DNA of 64,000 nt from Phallus indusiatus (Eukaryota > Basidiomycota > Agaricomycetes > Phallales > Phallaceae). Both the position numbers and the translations under genes were made by a program. The stretch spans positions 1,302,001 through 1,366,000 of the forward strand of contig JAQFWX010000005.1 in assembly GCA_027605045.1 (NCBI GenBank). Direction: 5' to 3'. The number at the start of each line of letters is the position of its first letter. Position 1 is the first letter of the stretch. Below, piece by piece: positions 35,056 to 49,503 of the stretch. Below the pieces are notes generated by a model. It was not told the DNA's origin and ran no database searches. It saw only the letters and a list, made by a program, of their open reading frames with translations.

Positions 35056-36147
35056 CCATGAATAGATTCCGTGTTGGTAATATATCTTCTCCCGAGGTTG
35101 AGATGCTGTCGTTGCTTCTGGAATTGTCGTCATGTCGGTTACATCGCAACAACAAAGTCAAAAGGTTGTCATATCCCGGCCATAACAGACTCAAAGTTCA
35201 CTGCTGGTTTGCGCTGTATGGCTCGGGACAAAGGCAAAATATCCTTTTCCTTTTCAAACCACACGAACGCACTTTGCTTTCAAAACGGAGTTAGGGCAAC
35301 GTGCGGGGTATAGGCAGGTGCTTCAAATGAACTCGATTGAGATGTAAAATTTCTTCTTCCGCTACATGGCTTCTATCGCACGCTGATTATAATAATAGCT
35401 CGTGAGCTACTTTCATTGATGACTCTTTATCTCCTTACCAAGAAGAGGCCCAGAAAGAAGAGAAAATCATCTAAAACAGACGCTCAATTTGCATCGGTTT
35501 ATACAAGGTGGTGGCGGCTTTCGGGGGTAATTGCGTTGCTACACTGATACATTCACGCTCCCACCGAGCTCAGTTCGGGATTCGTTACGGTCTGACGTCA
35601 ACGAAATAATAAAATCATCTAATCGTAATTTAAAATCTCAACTAGATCTTGTGAATGAAAATGCATAGATAACGTACCGTTCGAAAGACGTTTTACGTTG
35701 GTCAAGTAAATGCGAGCACCATCTTTTCGTGAATGCTCTTGTGAGCTCAGTAGTTCAAGATAAGGCAGGGAGAGGTGGGAGAGATTTTGATCATCAGATG
35801 CAATGTTGTATCACGCGACATGCAGATAAATTAAACGTTCTATTCGCCGGTTGAGACGTCTATGGAAAGAAAGCAACGGTAACTAATGAGTTTCGTTCGA
35901 GTTAGCCTGTGATTATCACGACAAGATTGACCATCTCTGACCGAACCTTTGTCTTATCAACTAGTGACGACAAACGATGAGCTTCCAACGCGACCATATG
36001 TGTTTTAATTGCAGAACCACCGTGAATGAACCGTCTTGACGAGTCGACAAAGACAGGAGTTAAAGATCAGCCTGAAGCTCAAGCTCACATAAGCGCCTAT
36101 AGTAATGTATTGTCGTCTTTCGGATTCAGGTCATTCCAAAGGAGATA
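35056..36147. other. Intergenic between divergent genes
   Basis: Upstream DNA of receptor gene 4 and of the membrane protein gene at 36148. No protein-like frame or repeat recognised. Confidence 0.5.
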
Positions 36148-36813
36148 ATGTCAGACAGCGAGCAAATATCAAGACCCTCCGAACAACCCGAATCTATTGA
36201 TCATGATGCCGAACAATCTCGACAGACGAGCACTGGCACGCGGGTTCGTGCTCATCGTCTCGCGGCGGCCACCCAGAGCCAACGACGTCATGTCCCAACA
36301 CCATACTTCGCTTCTGAATCGCTAATCCTGGCATTCTTGTTCACCATAATCGTGTTATTCGTTCCGAGTCTATTTTATCACATTTCCAAGCGTATATTGG
36401 ATGAAAAACAGACATCAAATGCTACAAGTTCGTCCGGTGTGGATCTTCCGGGGGACGAAGAAGTTTCAGAGTCCAATGGTGGCAACGACGCTCTGCAGGC
36501 ATTCATTGTGTTCGTTCTTTCATACATCCCCCGTGTGTCTGTTGTCGTGACATATATCTACCGGCTCGTACGCACAATTACGTATCCTATTGCACTTCTC
36601 ATCTCTCTCTTTATCTCTGTCTTTCAACCTGTTTTTGTCTTCCTCGGTATATTACTTCAAGGCTTCGTTGTGGTGCCGTTCAAGGCTTTGGTTGCAATCA
36701 TCGACTTCCTATACCCGGTATACGTTTTTGTTGGAGTTGCCTGCTTAGCAGGTGGCTTGGTCGGCCTCGGTGCGGCGACGATCATTCACTTTTTAAGGCT
36801 CCTGATCACGTAA
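36148..36813 (+). CDS. Multi-pass membrane protein, unknown (possibly Ldb16-like)
   Basis: A single uninterrupted 221-aa frame, unusual for this window. The polar N-terminus (about 55 residues, Gln/Ser/Arg-rich) is followed by a hydrophobic segment at about residues 56-76 (SLILAFLFTIIVLFVPSLFY). An acidic loop comes next, and then three or four closely spaced hydrophobic segments from about residue 115 (ALQAFIVFVLSYIPRVSVV, YPIALLISLFISVFQPVFVF, VYVFVGVACLAGGLVGLG). The run of short hydrophobic hairpins ending in a Gly-rich helix resembles what I remember of Ldb16, the partner of seipin at ER-lipid droplet contacts, but no diagnostic residue supports it. Convergent with the arrestin-like gene. 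Confidence 0.75.
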   Translation: MSDSEQISRPSEQPESIDHDAEQSRQTSTGTRVRAHRLAAATQSQRRHVPTPYFASESLILAFLFTIIVLFVPSLFYHISKRILDEKQTSNATSSSGVDLPGDEEVSESNGGNDALQAFIVFVLSYIPRVSVVVTYIYRLVRTITYPIALLISLFISVFQPVFVFLGILLQGFVVVPFKALVAIIDFLYPVYVFVGVACLAGGLVGLGAATIIHFLRLLIT

Positions 36814-37053
36814 AAGAAAACAATTCTTGTGCTACTTTTTGTTTCGCTCCTTGATGGTAACCTCTTATTTTTGCGTGTTTGCCTCGAGAAATTAAATTTT
36901 CCTATAGGTAGTCCAACATTACGAGATGACATTACGAATCTTCGCTAAGATATGGCTCTATAATATACAGCTCTTTCCTCGTTTGCAAAACAGTGTCATG
37001 GAAATATACCATCGCCTCAATAAAGTACTATCAAAACAAAAAGTTTTTTTAGC

Positions 37054-38983
37054 TCATGGCTGTTGGGGCAATAATGCACTGGAATGAATACGAACCGTCA
37101 CGGATACACCCGGCCAATCACTGGAATTAAGCAGTTCATTGCGCAGCCGCAATTCGCCTTTATACACCCCATTCGAGTTTGCAATGACTGCGGGTTGATA
37201 AGACGATCGTAGACTCCGCCTTCCCACTCTCTTCGGGAAACCTTCAGATGTTGTCGTGAATATCACCTCTTCATGAACGACGTCGGGTTCTTCTGGTAGT
37301 TCGGGTAACGGTTTCTCCTTCGAAGCACCGGTGATGTTCGTTCCAGTCGCCAACCCAGCTCCGGAATCCGACTCACTCGATGGCGTCTGCTTGGGTTTTC
37401 TGTTCCACTTGAAAATCTGCGGAGTTCTAGTCGACATTCGACGAAGAAACGATCTTGCTCGACCCTTTCTCTTTCTCGACGATTTTTCCGATTTAGCAGT
37501 TTCGTCTTCCGGGTACCTTGTTCTTGGTTCAGGGGCTTGGAATGCCATGCCCGAATCGAGATGTACTCGTCTGACGATGCTTACACGGATAATGGATTCT
37601 TTGACAATACGAGGTATCATTTCTTGGGAATCCTCAAATGCGGTGACGAAGACATAAAATGGTATAAGGTCGGAACGGGCGAATTCTAGAGGTTTGGGAA
37701 GGGATATCTGGATTTTTTCCATTATTCTAACCGTAGGCGCCAAAGAAGGGCCGATGACGAACTTACAGTGCATATGAAATCAGCTGGGGTAAGAGGTTCG
37801 AGTTCATAATGGTTCCAGGAGTCTGGGCGTGGTGGTTCTGGTGCTCGTTCCCATTTTTCGCGCTCGATGATGATAGGAGCCTCCAAGCTAATAAACGCCA
37901 GCCAAATCAGGCACTAAAAACAGTAATAAATAAATTTTGGTTCCTTACCTTTCTTCATACATGTGCTGTTCGTCACTCCGAAGTTCTTTGGGCTCCAGAC
38001 GCACAACTAGCTTGTACGCAATCTGAGCACCTTCAGCGAACCAACGCCCTCGCAAACCTCCTTGGCGTAAACGTGAAACTTGAAAGGTACTTGGCACTTC
38101 TTTCTCCCGTGACTCTTTTAGGACAGGCAACGGAAATGAAAAACTATGTGACGTATTACGGTCTTGGGTTGTTCCCGTTGCTATCGACGCTGCTGCCTCG
38201 TGGCCCGTTTCACTGGCAGCTTTTCTTCGATATCGCCGAAAAAACCTTTTTTTACCGGTACCGCCGTCATGAGATTGTGATCGTGATCTTGCGTGTTCTG
38301 GTGGGATTGTGATGGTAATGCTGGAGGAGAGAAAAACGTGTTTGATGCGCTCTGGGGGTGGAGGTGCATGGAGAAGAGAAGGATCGAGTTCTTCGTTTTG
38401 AGGCGATATCCAGAAGAATGCGCCTTCTATCTATCAAAAAAAAAAAAAGACAGGGCTGAGCATGCACGTTTGACTAGCAGAGGATTTCAGCGTTACGGAA
38501 ATGGTAAGGCGGTGTTCTGCTCCTATCATGGAATGAATCGGTGTTGTCACTGTCCCACCGACACTAATTTGGATATCAGCAATTTTTGACATTAAATAAT
38601 ATTTGGGCTCGTCTCACCTATCTTTGCCTCTGAAAACCGGAATAGGTTGACCCGCGAGGTCTTCAACCTGCCTGCAAAATGGTACCCTCAGCCAAAATTG
38701 AACGGTGAAGAAAATGAATCAACCGACTGCTGTCCTACTTTATATTTGGACTCCGAATACTCAGTTCAAGGTTTTGGGATCTAATATAAAACCAAAAAAA
38801 AATCAGTGATTTTTTGACAGCGGAAGGTTGCGAAAAACCAAACACGAACTGGAATGTCGAAGTGTGCAAATACACCGGTGCATCGTATAGCGAAACTCCA
38901 CCGCCGGGTACAAGGGGTACCCGGTCTACTACTCTTATGGTGGGAGGGACGGATCTCGACGATGGTTCTTGAGCTTGCAGCAT
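37054..38983 (-). CDS. Arrestin-like protein
   Basis: Minus-strand gene of about five exons. The proposed start is MLQAQEPSSRSVPPT at 38983, continuing IRVVDRVPLVPGGGVSLYD and HTSTFQFVFGF. A small exon near 38680-38620 reads QVEDLAGQPIPVFRGKD. The next, near 38580, reads IQISVGGTVTTPIHSM, then EHRLTISVTLKS. Then VPSTFQVSRLRQGGLRGRW with GAQIAYKLVVRLEP (38100-37990), LEAPIIIEREKW, HYELEPLTPADFIC, and the last exon from 37773 (IEKIQISLPKPLEFARSD in part; DLIPFYVFVTAFE). This is the two-lobed beta-sandwich pattern of fungal alpha-arrestins, adaptors that often recruit ubiquitin ligases to membrane transporters. A basic/Ser-rich loop (SRKRKGRARSFLRRMS) and a Pro-rich LPELPEEPD lie in the C-lobe. 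Stop TGA 37054-37056. I see no clear PPxY motif. Confidence 0.72.
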
Positions 38984-39690
38984 ATCGCATCGAGAGGAAG
39001 TCCCATCAATTCAGCATGTTCTATCTGGCAGTCGCAAACCTTCGCAAACTCGCTGGCCAAAAACGCGTCCACAGGTATTCACACTACCAAACAAATAGTC
39101 ACGCTAGTCACGGAGCACGGCGTTTGCCGAGCCCCGCACTGGTGCCACTGTCAATATGCAAGTGAATTGTGGCACGATTACTCACGCTCGCTGTTTCCCT
39201 GTTTCGTTGTGCCAACAGCTGTTCCAAGGACCGAGGTGGGTACCTTCCTTAGTCCTGGTAGTTGACAGGTTGTTTACGGATTTCAAAAGTCTGAAAACAA
39301 AGGACTTAGGAGATGCTATCCAGGAAGTTTGCAATCATGTTGCTAATCATAGCAATGATTTAGGAACCGCGAACCATGTGGAGATGTTGGAGATAAACAT
39401 TTGTTCTAAACAGTATCATGATATATGTGCCATACTATGGTAAGTTTTAGGACAAACAATACTCGCAAAAATCGCTCTTGCCGATCAGCGCACATATCGG
39501 GATGCGAATGGCCTATTCACATTTCCCAGCATTCCTAACATCAAGCGTCTGGTTCTTCGATCTCGCATCAGGCACATCAATGCAAAACCAAAAAAAGTTG
39601 ATTTTCTTATCATAATCGATGACCGATGACACTGAATCTTTCTTTGACGGAGCAATAGTGCCATTCACCAAATACTCAGGTTTGTATCTG
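38984..39690. other. Upstream of arrestin-like gene, nothing recognised
   Basis: Short open frames on the plus strand have no protein-like composition or partner exons. At about 39240-39440 one frame reads DFKSLKTKDLGDAIQEVCNH, which may be chance. Confidence 0.45.
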
Positions 39691-40196
39691 GCACGCGCCT
39701 TTGTGTTTTGCTGTTTTGCTGTTTACTGGCGTTGGCGCTTTGCCAAACCCTGTTCAGTCCATGCGAACAGATTAGCAATTCCTGAAACAATTTACAATTC
39801 TTACCCGGAAAAGCCCCTCACGCGTAAAAAACAATCATTCAACATAGAAACGCGGGCGCTCACACCAACGATGAAATGAAGCCAGAGCTATTTGCACATC
39901 ATCGAAACGATACATGCCTTTTTGGTTATACACTGCCCACCACATGGGTTAACATCTTTACAGCTTTAGGAAGTTTCCAGATGTTATCAAGGGCCTGGTA
40001 AAAGTTTAAGTTTTTGGGCAGTGAATACCTTGAAGGTGCGCAGCAGCCGAGCCTTAACCAATTGTTGTCGAACAGTTACGGTATTTAAACAAACCTTGAG
40101 GTAGTATCGTCCTATAACCTCATCTCCCTTTCAAGTCCAATCATTCCCTCTTCTCTTCAACGAAACCTCAGCCACTTAACTCAATACCACCAGCTC

Positions 40197-40433
40197 ATGA
40201 ACACTCCCAGAAACCCCACTCACTCAACCCAAGGCCAACAGCAGCAGCAGGGGCAAAAATCCAATCATTCCTTAAGTCAATTGACTCGCTCCTTGCCCCC
40301 TCGACCGCCCAATGTTCCAGCTGTGCGTCCATTCAACCAGAAAGAACTAAATGAAGTTGGAAAAAGCAAAACACAAGTTGTGAACGACCATAGCATGCCC
40401 CAAATGCAGAACATACGTCAAAAATATTATTAA
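40197..40433 (+). CDS. Small Gln-rich protein, copy 1
   Basis: An intronless 78-aa frame starting MNTPRNPTHSTQGQQQQQG. It is Gln/Asn/Pro-rich with no signal peptide and no membrane segment. A tract of CAG codons encodes the Q run. The C-terminal half (FNQKELNEVGKSKTQVVND) aligns with exon 2 of the copy at 41604. The upstream block including the GCGCAGCAGCCGAGCC motif is conserved between the copies. Function unknown, and likely lineage-specific. Conservation of the reading frame with different residues suggests fast divergence rather than chance. Confidence 0.5.
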   Translation: MNTPRNPTHSTQGQQQQQGQKSNHSLSQLTRSLPPRPPNVPAVRPFNQKELNEVGKSKTQVVNDHSMPQMQNIRQKYY

Positions 40434-41603
40434 ATACCCAGAACAGTATTTATATGCTCGGTACATTGTCATTTATACCTAATCCTTTTCTGTTATTGCC
40501 ACTAACGCCACCACTGATTTTAGATTAATTTCGTAGACAGCCTAATTTTGAGCCCTCTGATCTTCTTTCCCTCATATTTATGTTTTTTCCTATTTACATA
40601 TACTATTCCGCTACTGATATTATACATATATTCTATATATTTATGTAATTACTTATATTGAGTACCTTCTACAAAAATTTGTAGCCCGTTCATTTGACAA
40701 CTGGTACCTGTGCCACTCACCGTAAGTGGTGCCAGCCTAGCAAAAGCAAAGTTTTGTAAAAAGAGGTCTTTACATAGCCCTTAATTGGAAGAGTTAGATC
40801 TGCTGGTACAAATACTTTGGGGAAGAAGAAAGATCAACATTATATATAGCCAATGAATGCTGTTCGTAGTTACCTGGCAGTTGTGTATAACTTTATTTAT
40901 ATCTATCTATTTATTCCAGCGATCTCTAAAACTTGAGCCAGCTCTGTTCATAAAAGAAAAACAGCACAAGTACTTTCCCCAAATGAGTATATGCCCCATT
41001 TACTCGGGACTATAGCTCCCGTCAACGTCAATTGAGAAGAATGGAGGAAATCAGTATTGCATGACTTGCCTTTATGCATGTTGTTTACTAGTGTTATCAC
41101 AAGTCAGAGAGTTGCCAACGCCAAACGCTGTTCAGAACCTATCCGCAGCGATGACAGTTTGGAATACACTTTCGAGCAGCGATTCCTGAAACAATCCACA
41201 AATTCACCACAAACAGCCCTTCCCGCGGCAACTTCCATGTAACCGCTAGGATTTCACGTGATCATTCCGCGGTGGAACGCGCGTCGCGCGCGCGCATCTC
41301 AAAGATGAGATGAAACCGATGTTGTATGTTTTTTCTTGCATCGCTGAATCAACACACTTCCTTGTGTTATGTGGCACTGCCCGGTTTGGCATTTGATTAG
41401 CATTTTTATAGCTTTAGAAAATAGCAATCGCCAAACGTTACCAAGAGTTTGGTAGAATCTTCAACAGTGGATTTGGGTGCGCAGCAGCCGAGCCTTACCC
41501 AATTGTTGTCGAATCAGTATTTAAAAAACTTTATCGCAAGCGTTGAAATATCATCCTACAACCACACATCTCCCCTTTGTCTTGCTTCCCCTCTTCTCTT
41601 CTC

Positions 41604-41904
41604 ATGAGTACTCCTCAAGGAAACCCAAACGACCAGTCTCGAGACTGCCAGCAGCAGCAGCGGCGAAAGCCTATTATCACCTATGCTGATATCGATCAAT
41701 ACTGCTCTGCTCAAAGCCAACAGCAGCAGCGAAGGGTGAGTCATTCGTGATGATATCAGTCGATACAACTCCGAGTCTCAATATCAACAGGGGTCAAATG
41801 GCCAGGCCGCCGCACATAATCCAGAGGAATTCACGAATGAACTGGGGCGGCAAAAAACCAGATCCAACCGAGACACACTGAAGAGACCCAAGAACGAAGA
41901 TTAG
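41604..41904 (+). CDS. Small Gln-rich protein, copy 2
   Basis: Two exons, 41604-41735 and 41791-41904 (intron GTGAGT..CAACAG, 55 nt), give 81 aa: MSTPQGNPNDQSRD, two CAG-coded Q runs (CQQQQRRK, SQQQQRR), then NPEEFTNELGRQKTRSNRD and RPKNED. Copy 1 has no intron at this place, so the intron was gained here or lost there. Polar and probably disordered throughout. Function unknown. Confidence 0.5.
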
Positions 41905-42813
41905 GTGGACGTTAAATCTTTATTCTGTCGTTATATGCTTGGTTCCTATCATTGATTCTTAAACTTTTTTTCATTGCTCACAATTGGTTTTAATTTATTT
42001 TCGTGGACCGCCTAGCCTTGAGTAAACGGGGCTTGAGTCCACGCCTCTATGACGCAGGACAAGACCGCTTTAATGTTCTTTATCTCGTCCTCTTTAAATA
42101 TGCTATTTATGTCGCTGTTGTTATAATGCATATATATTTTTAAATAATTATATTGAGTACCTTCAAAAAAACCTGTAACCTGTTTGTTCATTTGACAAAC
42201 CTGTACCTGTGCCACTCACTGTCCAGAGCAAAGTAAGTGTTGGGGTCTTTACATAGCCTTGAAGAGTTAGATCTACCGTTCTGGATGTTTCAAGAAAAGA
42301 AAGATAAATATAATAGCTAATGAATGTTGTTACCTGTGCATCCTTATTTATTTCCGAGTCAGCGATCTGCAAAACTTGAACCAGCTTTGTTCATAAAAAA
42401 CAATAGCACAAATACCTTTCCTTAGTAAATGAGTATATACACCATTTGCTCGGGGTCAGAGCTCCACGTAAACGTCATTTGAGAAAGAGGTAAATCACTG
42501 TCGCATGATTTCCAGTGGCAGCGAGCTGGTCAAGACGGAAAGGCAATGATAGGTACCGCAGGTGAGTCACAGCGGAATCAAAGCTGACTCAAACTTTTCA
42601 AAAGGAAAAGTACAAAGGAACTGTCAATAACTATCAAAAATTGAACAATAGGGTTTTATATAGAACAGCGTTTGACTTAAACGCAGTGTACAAGAACTAA
42701 ATGTGGTGTATTGTCTGTCTATTACAGTACAAAGACAGTAGAGTACAAAATGTGCTGATGTATAATCTGAGAAAATGAAAAAATAGGAACATAAGAACTA
42801 ATGAAGAGGGTGT

Positions 42814-43401
<588 letters not shown>

Positions 43402-43890
43402 TGCTTTGAGTTGAGTGACAAAAGATAAAGTTTTCGCTGGAGCACGAGAAGGTGAAGGTGTGGAGATGAGAGTGCTTGAGGGGAGTGATTGTGATGAAAA
43501 GAAGGGACGCGTCTGGGTGGTTTATATACTTGACAGCGTGCCATCACGTGCAGGGTCACGTGCTGAACCTTATTTTCGTTTTCCACTTCGGTAAACGGTG
43601 GCAGGACGCGGCGTCCATATTTTCATGTCGTGGGAAAAGTTCGTCGCGTCCTTTTCCTTCCCTCCTTCATCATACCCTAACACGTCTGAAGATTGGTAGA
43701 CTGAGCTAGCGTTTCCTCTACCTATTGGCTGTTCTTTGTACTGGTTATTGTTGCTTCATCACCTCACGGAATTGTCGATGAGGGCGTTACAAACCTGCTA
43801 AGATGTAACCTTCTGGACAACGGAAGCAAGGATTTGGACCCCACTTTCTACATTTCAGTTCATTGGACATAATACAGAATAGTTTCGCTG
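43402..43890. other. H3 upstream region
   Basis: 5' flank of histone H3 and 3' flank of the next minus-strand ORF. No conserved element identified with confidence. Confidence 0.5.
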
Positions 43891-44304
43891 TTAAACTTGA
43901 GTATTTCTTGATTTCATCAAACTCGGTTGCTTTGGTTCACTACTCTGCACACACTCTGCCTCGAGCCTTCCAGCTGCAATGCCTTCTGTCTTCATCCTTG
44001 TCATCAACGAGAACCAATGCACATTGCTGGGACGGTCAATACCATTAGTCCAATAACCCATATCACACTCAGACCGTACGAGGTCCAGTTGTGTTCCAAT
44101 GACGTAATACCATCTGCGTCCTTCAACACGCAATTTGTCCACGACTTTCCCATCGTCCAAGAAATGGAAGAAGATTAAACTCAGGACAACGAACGAAAAG
44201 AGTAGCACGAGAGCAGATTCCTGCATTTCGCCCATGTCTAAAAATTTACTGTTATGCCATACAACAGTATATAATGAATGAAACGACCGAAAAAGAAAAC
44301 CCAA
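43891..44304 (-). CDS. Small single-pass membrane protein, hypothetical
   Basis: An open minus frame of 137 codons. The likely start is the internal MGEMQESALVLLF, followed by one strong hydrophobic segment (ALVLLFSFVVLSLIFFHFL) and a charged tail (DDGKVVDKLRVEGRRWYYVIG in part). The region after VRSECDMGYWTNGID may run through an intron, so the C-terminus is uncertain. No family recognised. It sits between histone H3 and SNF1. Confidence 0.45.
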   Translation of the reverse strand: MGFLFRSFHSLYTVVWHNSKFLDMGEMQESALVLLFSFVVLSLIFFHFLDDGKVVDKLRVEGRRWYYVIGTQLDLVRSECDMGYWTNGIDRPSNVHWFSLMTRMKTEGIAAGRLEAECVQSSEPKQPSLMKSRNTQV

Positions 44305-44473
44305 ATGAGAGAATAAGCAAGGAGAAAAAGATATCTATATATATGTGTGTATGTGTGCATCGTATAGTACTTGCCTGTATCATCGTGTTAAAACAAACAT
44401 TCTAAAAAAACATAATGTCCTTGGGTCGTGTACACATATCTGCAAAGCGCGTCGTGTGTAGGGATAGGGCTTA

Positions 44474-46895
<2,422 letters not shown>

Positions 46896-47897
46896 TGTCG
46901 TTAGGGAAAAAAAGGACAGAAGGCCGCGAGTGCGTGAAAAAGAATGGAAAAAACAGGTGATTAGATAGTGCGATTAGGTAATCAAAAAGAACCTGCTCTC
47001 CAGTACTCCGTCACTAGAATTTGACGAGGAATCAGCTCAATATATAATAGCCATCTTTCTACAAATTGTCTTCATTTAAAATGGAAGCCCGCCAGTATCA
47101 TTTTGTTTTCTCGGTAAATTCGAAGTTTCTGAGTTTTCTGGTTGAAAATTACGCTGCTGATGGTTCTACGTATGTATTATGATTTCTTCGGAACAAAGAG
47201 CCAGAGTTCAATATAATTAGCCTCAGTCGGCCCACATGATTGCACGATCAGCCGGAGAGAACCGTAGTCAGTGACAGATCGTGTTCTAAGTTGGTCGAGA
47301 AATGAAGAGAAGAATTTCCTTTAATGCTCCAGTTTTGCCTTTAGACTTCCCACTCCTGTTTCTCATTTTGATTATTGGCTAGACCAGGCCTGAGACGGAT
47401 ATATCACAGTAGTCTATACATGGTAGGTTTTACCGTATATATGATCCGTGATACTAACTTTAATTTTGGAGTTTACCAAATGCGCAGCTGCCTGTCAACG
47501 GCTACATAGCCTAGTCTAGGAACCTAAACCCGTCAAATATCGGGATGGAACAGATTTAGGAACTTTGAACAGAACGCTCGTAGCTAATCCGGAAGTGATT
47601 TATTTCAGTGAAAAGGCTGACTATGTCCGTACATATGTTTACCGTTCCGTGTCACTGTTCTACACAGTTCTCAATCCGGTATATGTAGTAATAAATATGC
47701 CATGAGCGTGGTTCTACTAGTTTTTCATAAGACGTATTGTAAAACGTCATTCTTTTCAACACAATAATATTTTACAAGGCACATTCAAATAAAAAATCGT
47801 CACCATTTTGATTACCTACATACATACTTGCGCTAACAAGAGGAGCACCCTTTTGAGTCCCCTGTCTCTCTTTCAATCACGATTTTCAGCCTACATA
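46896..47897. other. SNF1 upstream region
   Basis: About 1 kb between the SNF1 start and the stop of the DUF4419 gene. AT-rich; no gene or repeat recognised. Confidence 0.55.
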
Positions 47898-49503
47898 CTA
47901 CTTTTTAACTTTAGTAATCACTTCCTCCTTTTCGAACATAAACCATTGCGCCGCCGGACGTACAGCGCCCATAATCTTCTTTTGTCTTCTTCCGTCATCT
48001 TGCACAACTTCCAAGACTTCTGTTGCAATGTGTCCTGCAACAACGACACACCTCAACTCCTGGCCATTATCATTGACGAGTACATCCGCATCGCAGAAAC
48101 CAGAAGGAATATCATTTATCGATATGAGGGGATACTCCATGCCTTCAATGATAAGAGGTTTTTTGCGTAGAACACCGTCATGACGGCATTTCAAAGACTG
48201 TAAATCTGGGCCCTGCCAGCGACCTTTTCCATCCCAGACACAAAACGCGGTTATCCATCCACCAAGTAATGTCGAGCCAGATCCCTCGGACTCCTCATGG
48301 CAAATGCGCTCCCAAAATTTTTTGTGGACTTGAGGATTATTCGGAGAAGACTCCGCTGCATCGAAAACAGCTATGAACTCTTTGATGATAGGTCTCAGAA
48401 GCTTAGCAAAAACAGTGGGTTCATCACCCATTCCCATCTGAGAAAGGTTCTCGACACGTTGTAGAATGTTGAGGTAATCTTCTTTAGTGCCCAATAACGT
48501 TATTTGAGGGATTCCACATACAAATTCGCACCTATAGGTGAAATACCTAGAGGATATGAATTCGTTTTGCGCAACGTCATAAAATTTGGGACTGCATACG
48601 GTTTCAAGATGCTCATCATAAGAATAGAGCAGATTACCGTGTCGCTAGGCTCTGTAGTGGAAAAATCAGGCAGAACGAAATCATAAAAAGAGGGATCGTT
48701 GATCTAACGCGAGGTGATGAATAGGTTGCATCAAGCGAAGTTTTTTAAGCTCACATTCTCTTCTAGCAATTTGGCAAAGTCTCGCGCCATTATTTGGAAA
48801 TCGAATGAGTAACGATTCCCGCCGTATATAAGCGTAAGCTCCTTTTTCTCCTCATGTTCCACGAAGAACTTGCGTAGCTCTTCCGAGTGAGCATTAATGC
48901 TAATTGAGAGAATAAATGTAAGCTCAAGCGAACAAGGAACCACGAACTAAAGGTTCAATTGTGACAGAATGGCTATCCATATATCATCCGGCCTTAGGAC
49001 AAAACAATGTCATGCTTTGTTCTGCGAAGCAATACGAGCTGCATACCTAATGATTAGGTTATGATGTTGATTGTATGCCACTACCACTGTGTCAATAAAG
49101 CCATTCGCTTGTGGTACGAAATTTCTCAGTCGCTTGGGGTCTTCGGGAAGGGAGGATTGAAGCAAATCTATGATCACCAGTATTCAGGTGAATCGCATTC
49201 CATTAATTACCATTCATGAGACACCCAACACTGACCTTTACAACGAATCGACTTGGTCTCATTATTGCTCACATACTGCGACTTATTCTGGGCTTCCCAG
49301 GTGTGTCGTAAGACATCCTTGGGATCACAGACAGGGTCATTTTTGAATTGATATGGGGCGACTCCCCTGGAAGAAGCTCTGAAGATGATGCCTGACATTT
49401 CGCTCGCGGGTAAGAGTCGAAGCGGACGAGTGCCACAGGTCCGGAAGTTTGATATTACGTTAGGAGGTCTAAGATTTATGTAAGTCGTTATAAGGAGGTA
49501 CAT
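47898..49503 (-). CDS. DUF4419 family protein
   Basis: Family of unknown function common in fungi. Minus-strand exons in order: NFRTCGTRPLRLLPASEM with PYQFKNDPVCDPKDVL (49480-49300); DPKRLRNFVPQANGFIDTVV, VAYNQHHNLIIR (49170-49050); INAHSEELRKFFVEHEEKKE, NRYSFDFQIMARDFAKLLEE (48930-48750); NDPSLYDFVLPDFSTTE, ICSILMMSILKP; and after a 53-nt intron YFTYRCEFVCGIPQITLLG running into TKEDYLNILQRVENL. Then FWERICHEESEGSGS, LLGGWITAFCVWDGKGRW, IPSGFCDADVLVND and AVRPAAQWFMFEK, with stop at 47898-47900. The order and the GWITAFC and CGIP..TLLG motifs are those of DUF4419. The start is uncertain: ATG 49503 is used here, with an internal Met near 49398 as the alternative. Confidence 0.82.

Larger units (their letters stand above)
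39690..42510. repeat. Tandem duplication, two ~1.4-kb units
   Basis: Unit 1 is about 39690-41060 and unit 2 about 41100-42510, offset about 1.4 kb. Shared landmarks: GGTGCGCAGCAGCCGAGCCTT (first 20 bases, 40036 and 41477), CAATTGTTGTCGAA (40058 and 41500), TATTGAGTACCTTC (40657 and 42151), ACCTGTGCCACTCAC (40707 and 42205), GAAGAGTTAGATCT (40788 and 42261), and TTCATAAAA before a CAC-rich stretch (40950 and 42392). Identity is moderate with many indels. Each unit carries one small Gln-rich gene. Confidence 0.85.

Noticed and set aside
35058..35313. Overlapping 78- and 80-codon plus ORFs
   Set aside because: They overlap the inverted receptor gene 4 promoter, whose conserved box explains the sequence better; no protein-like features.
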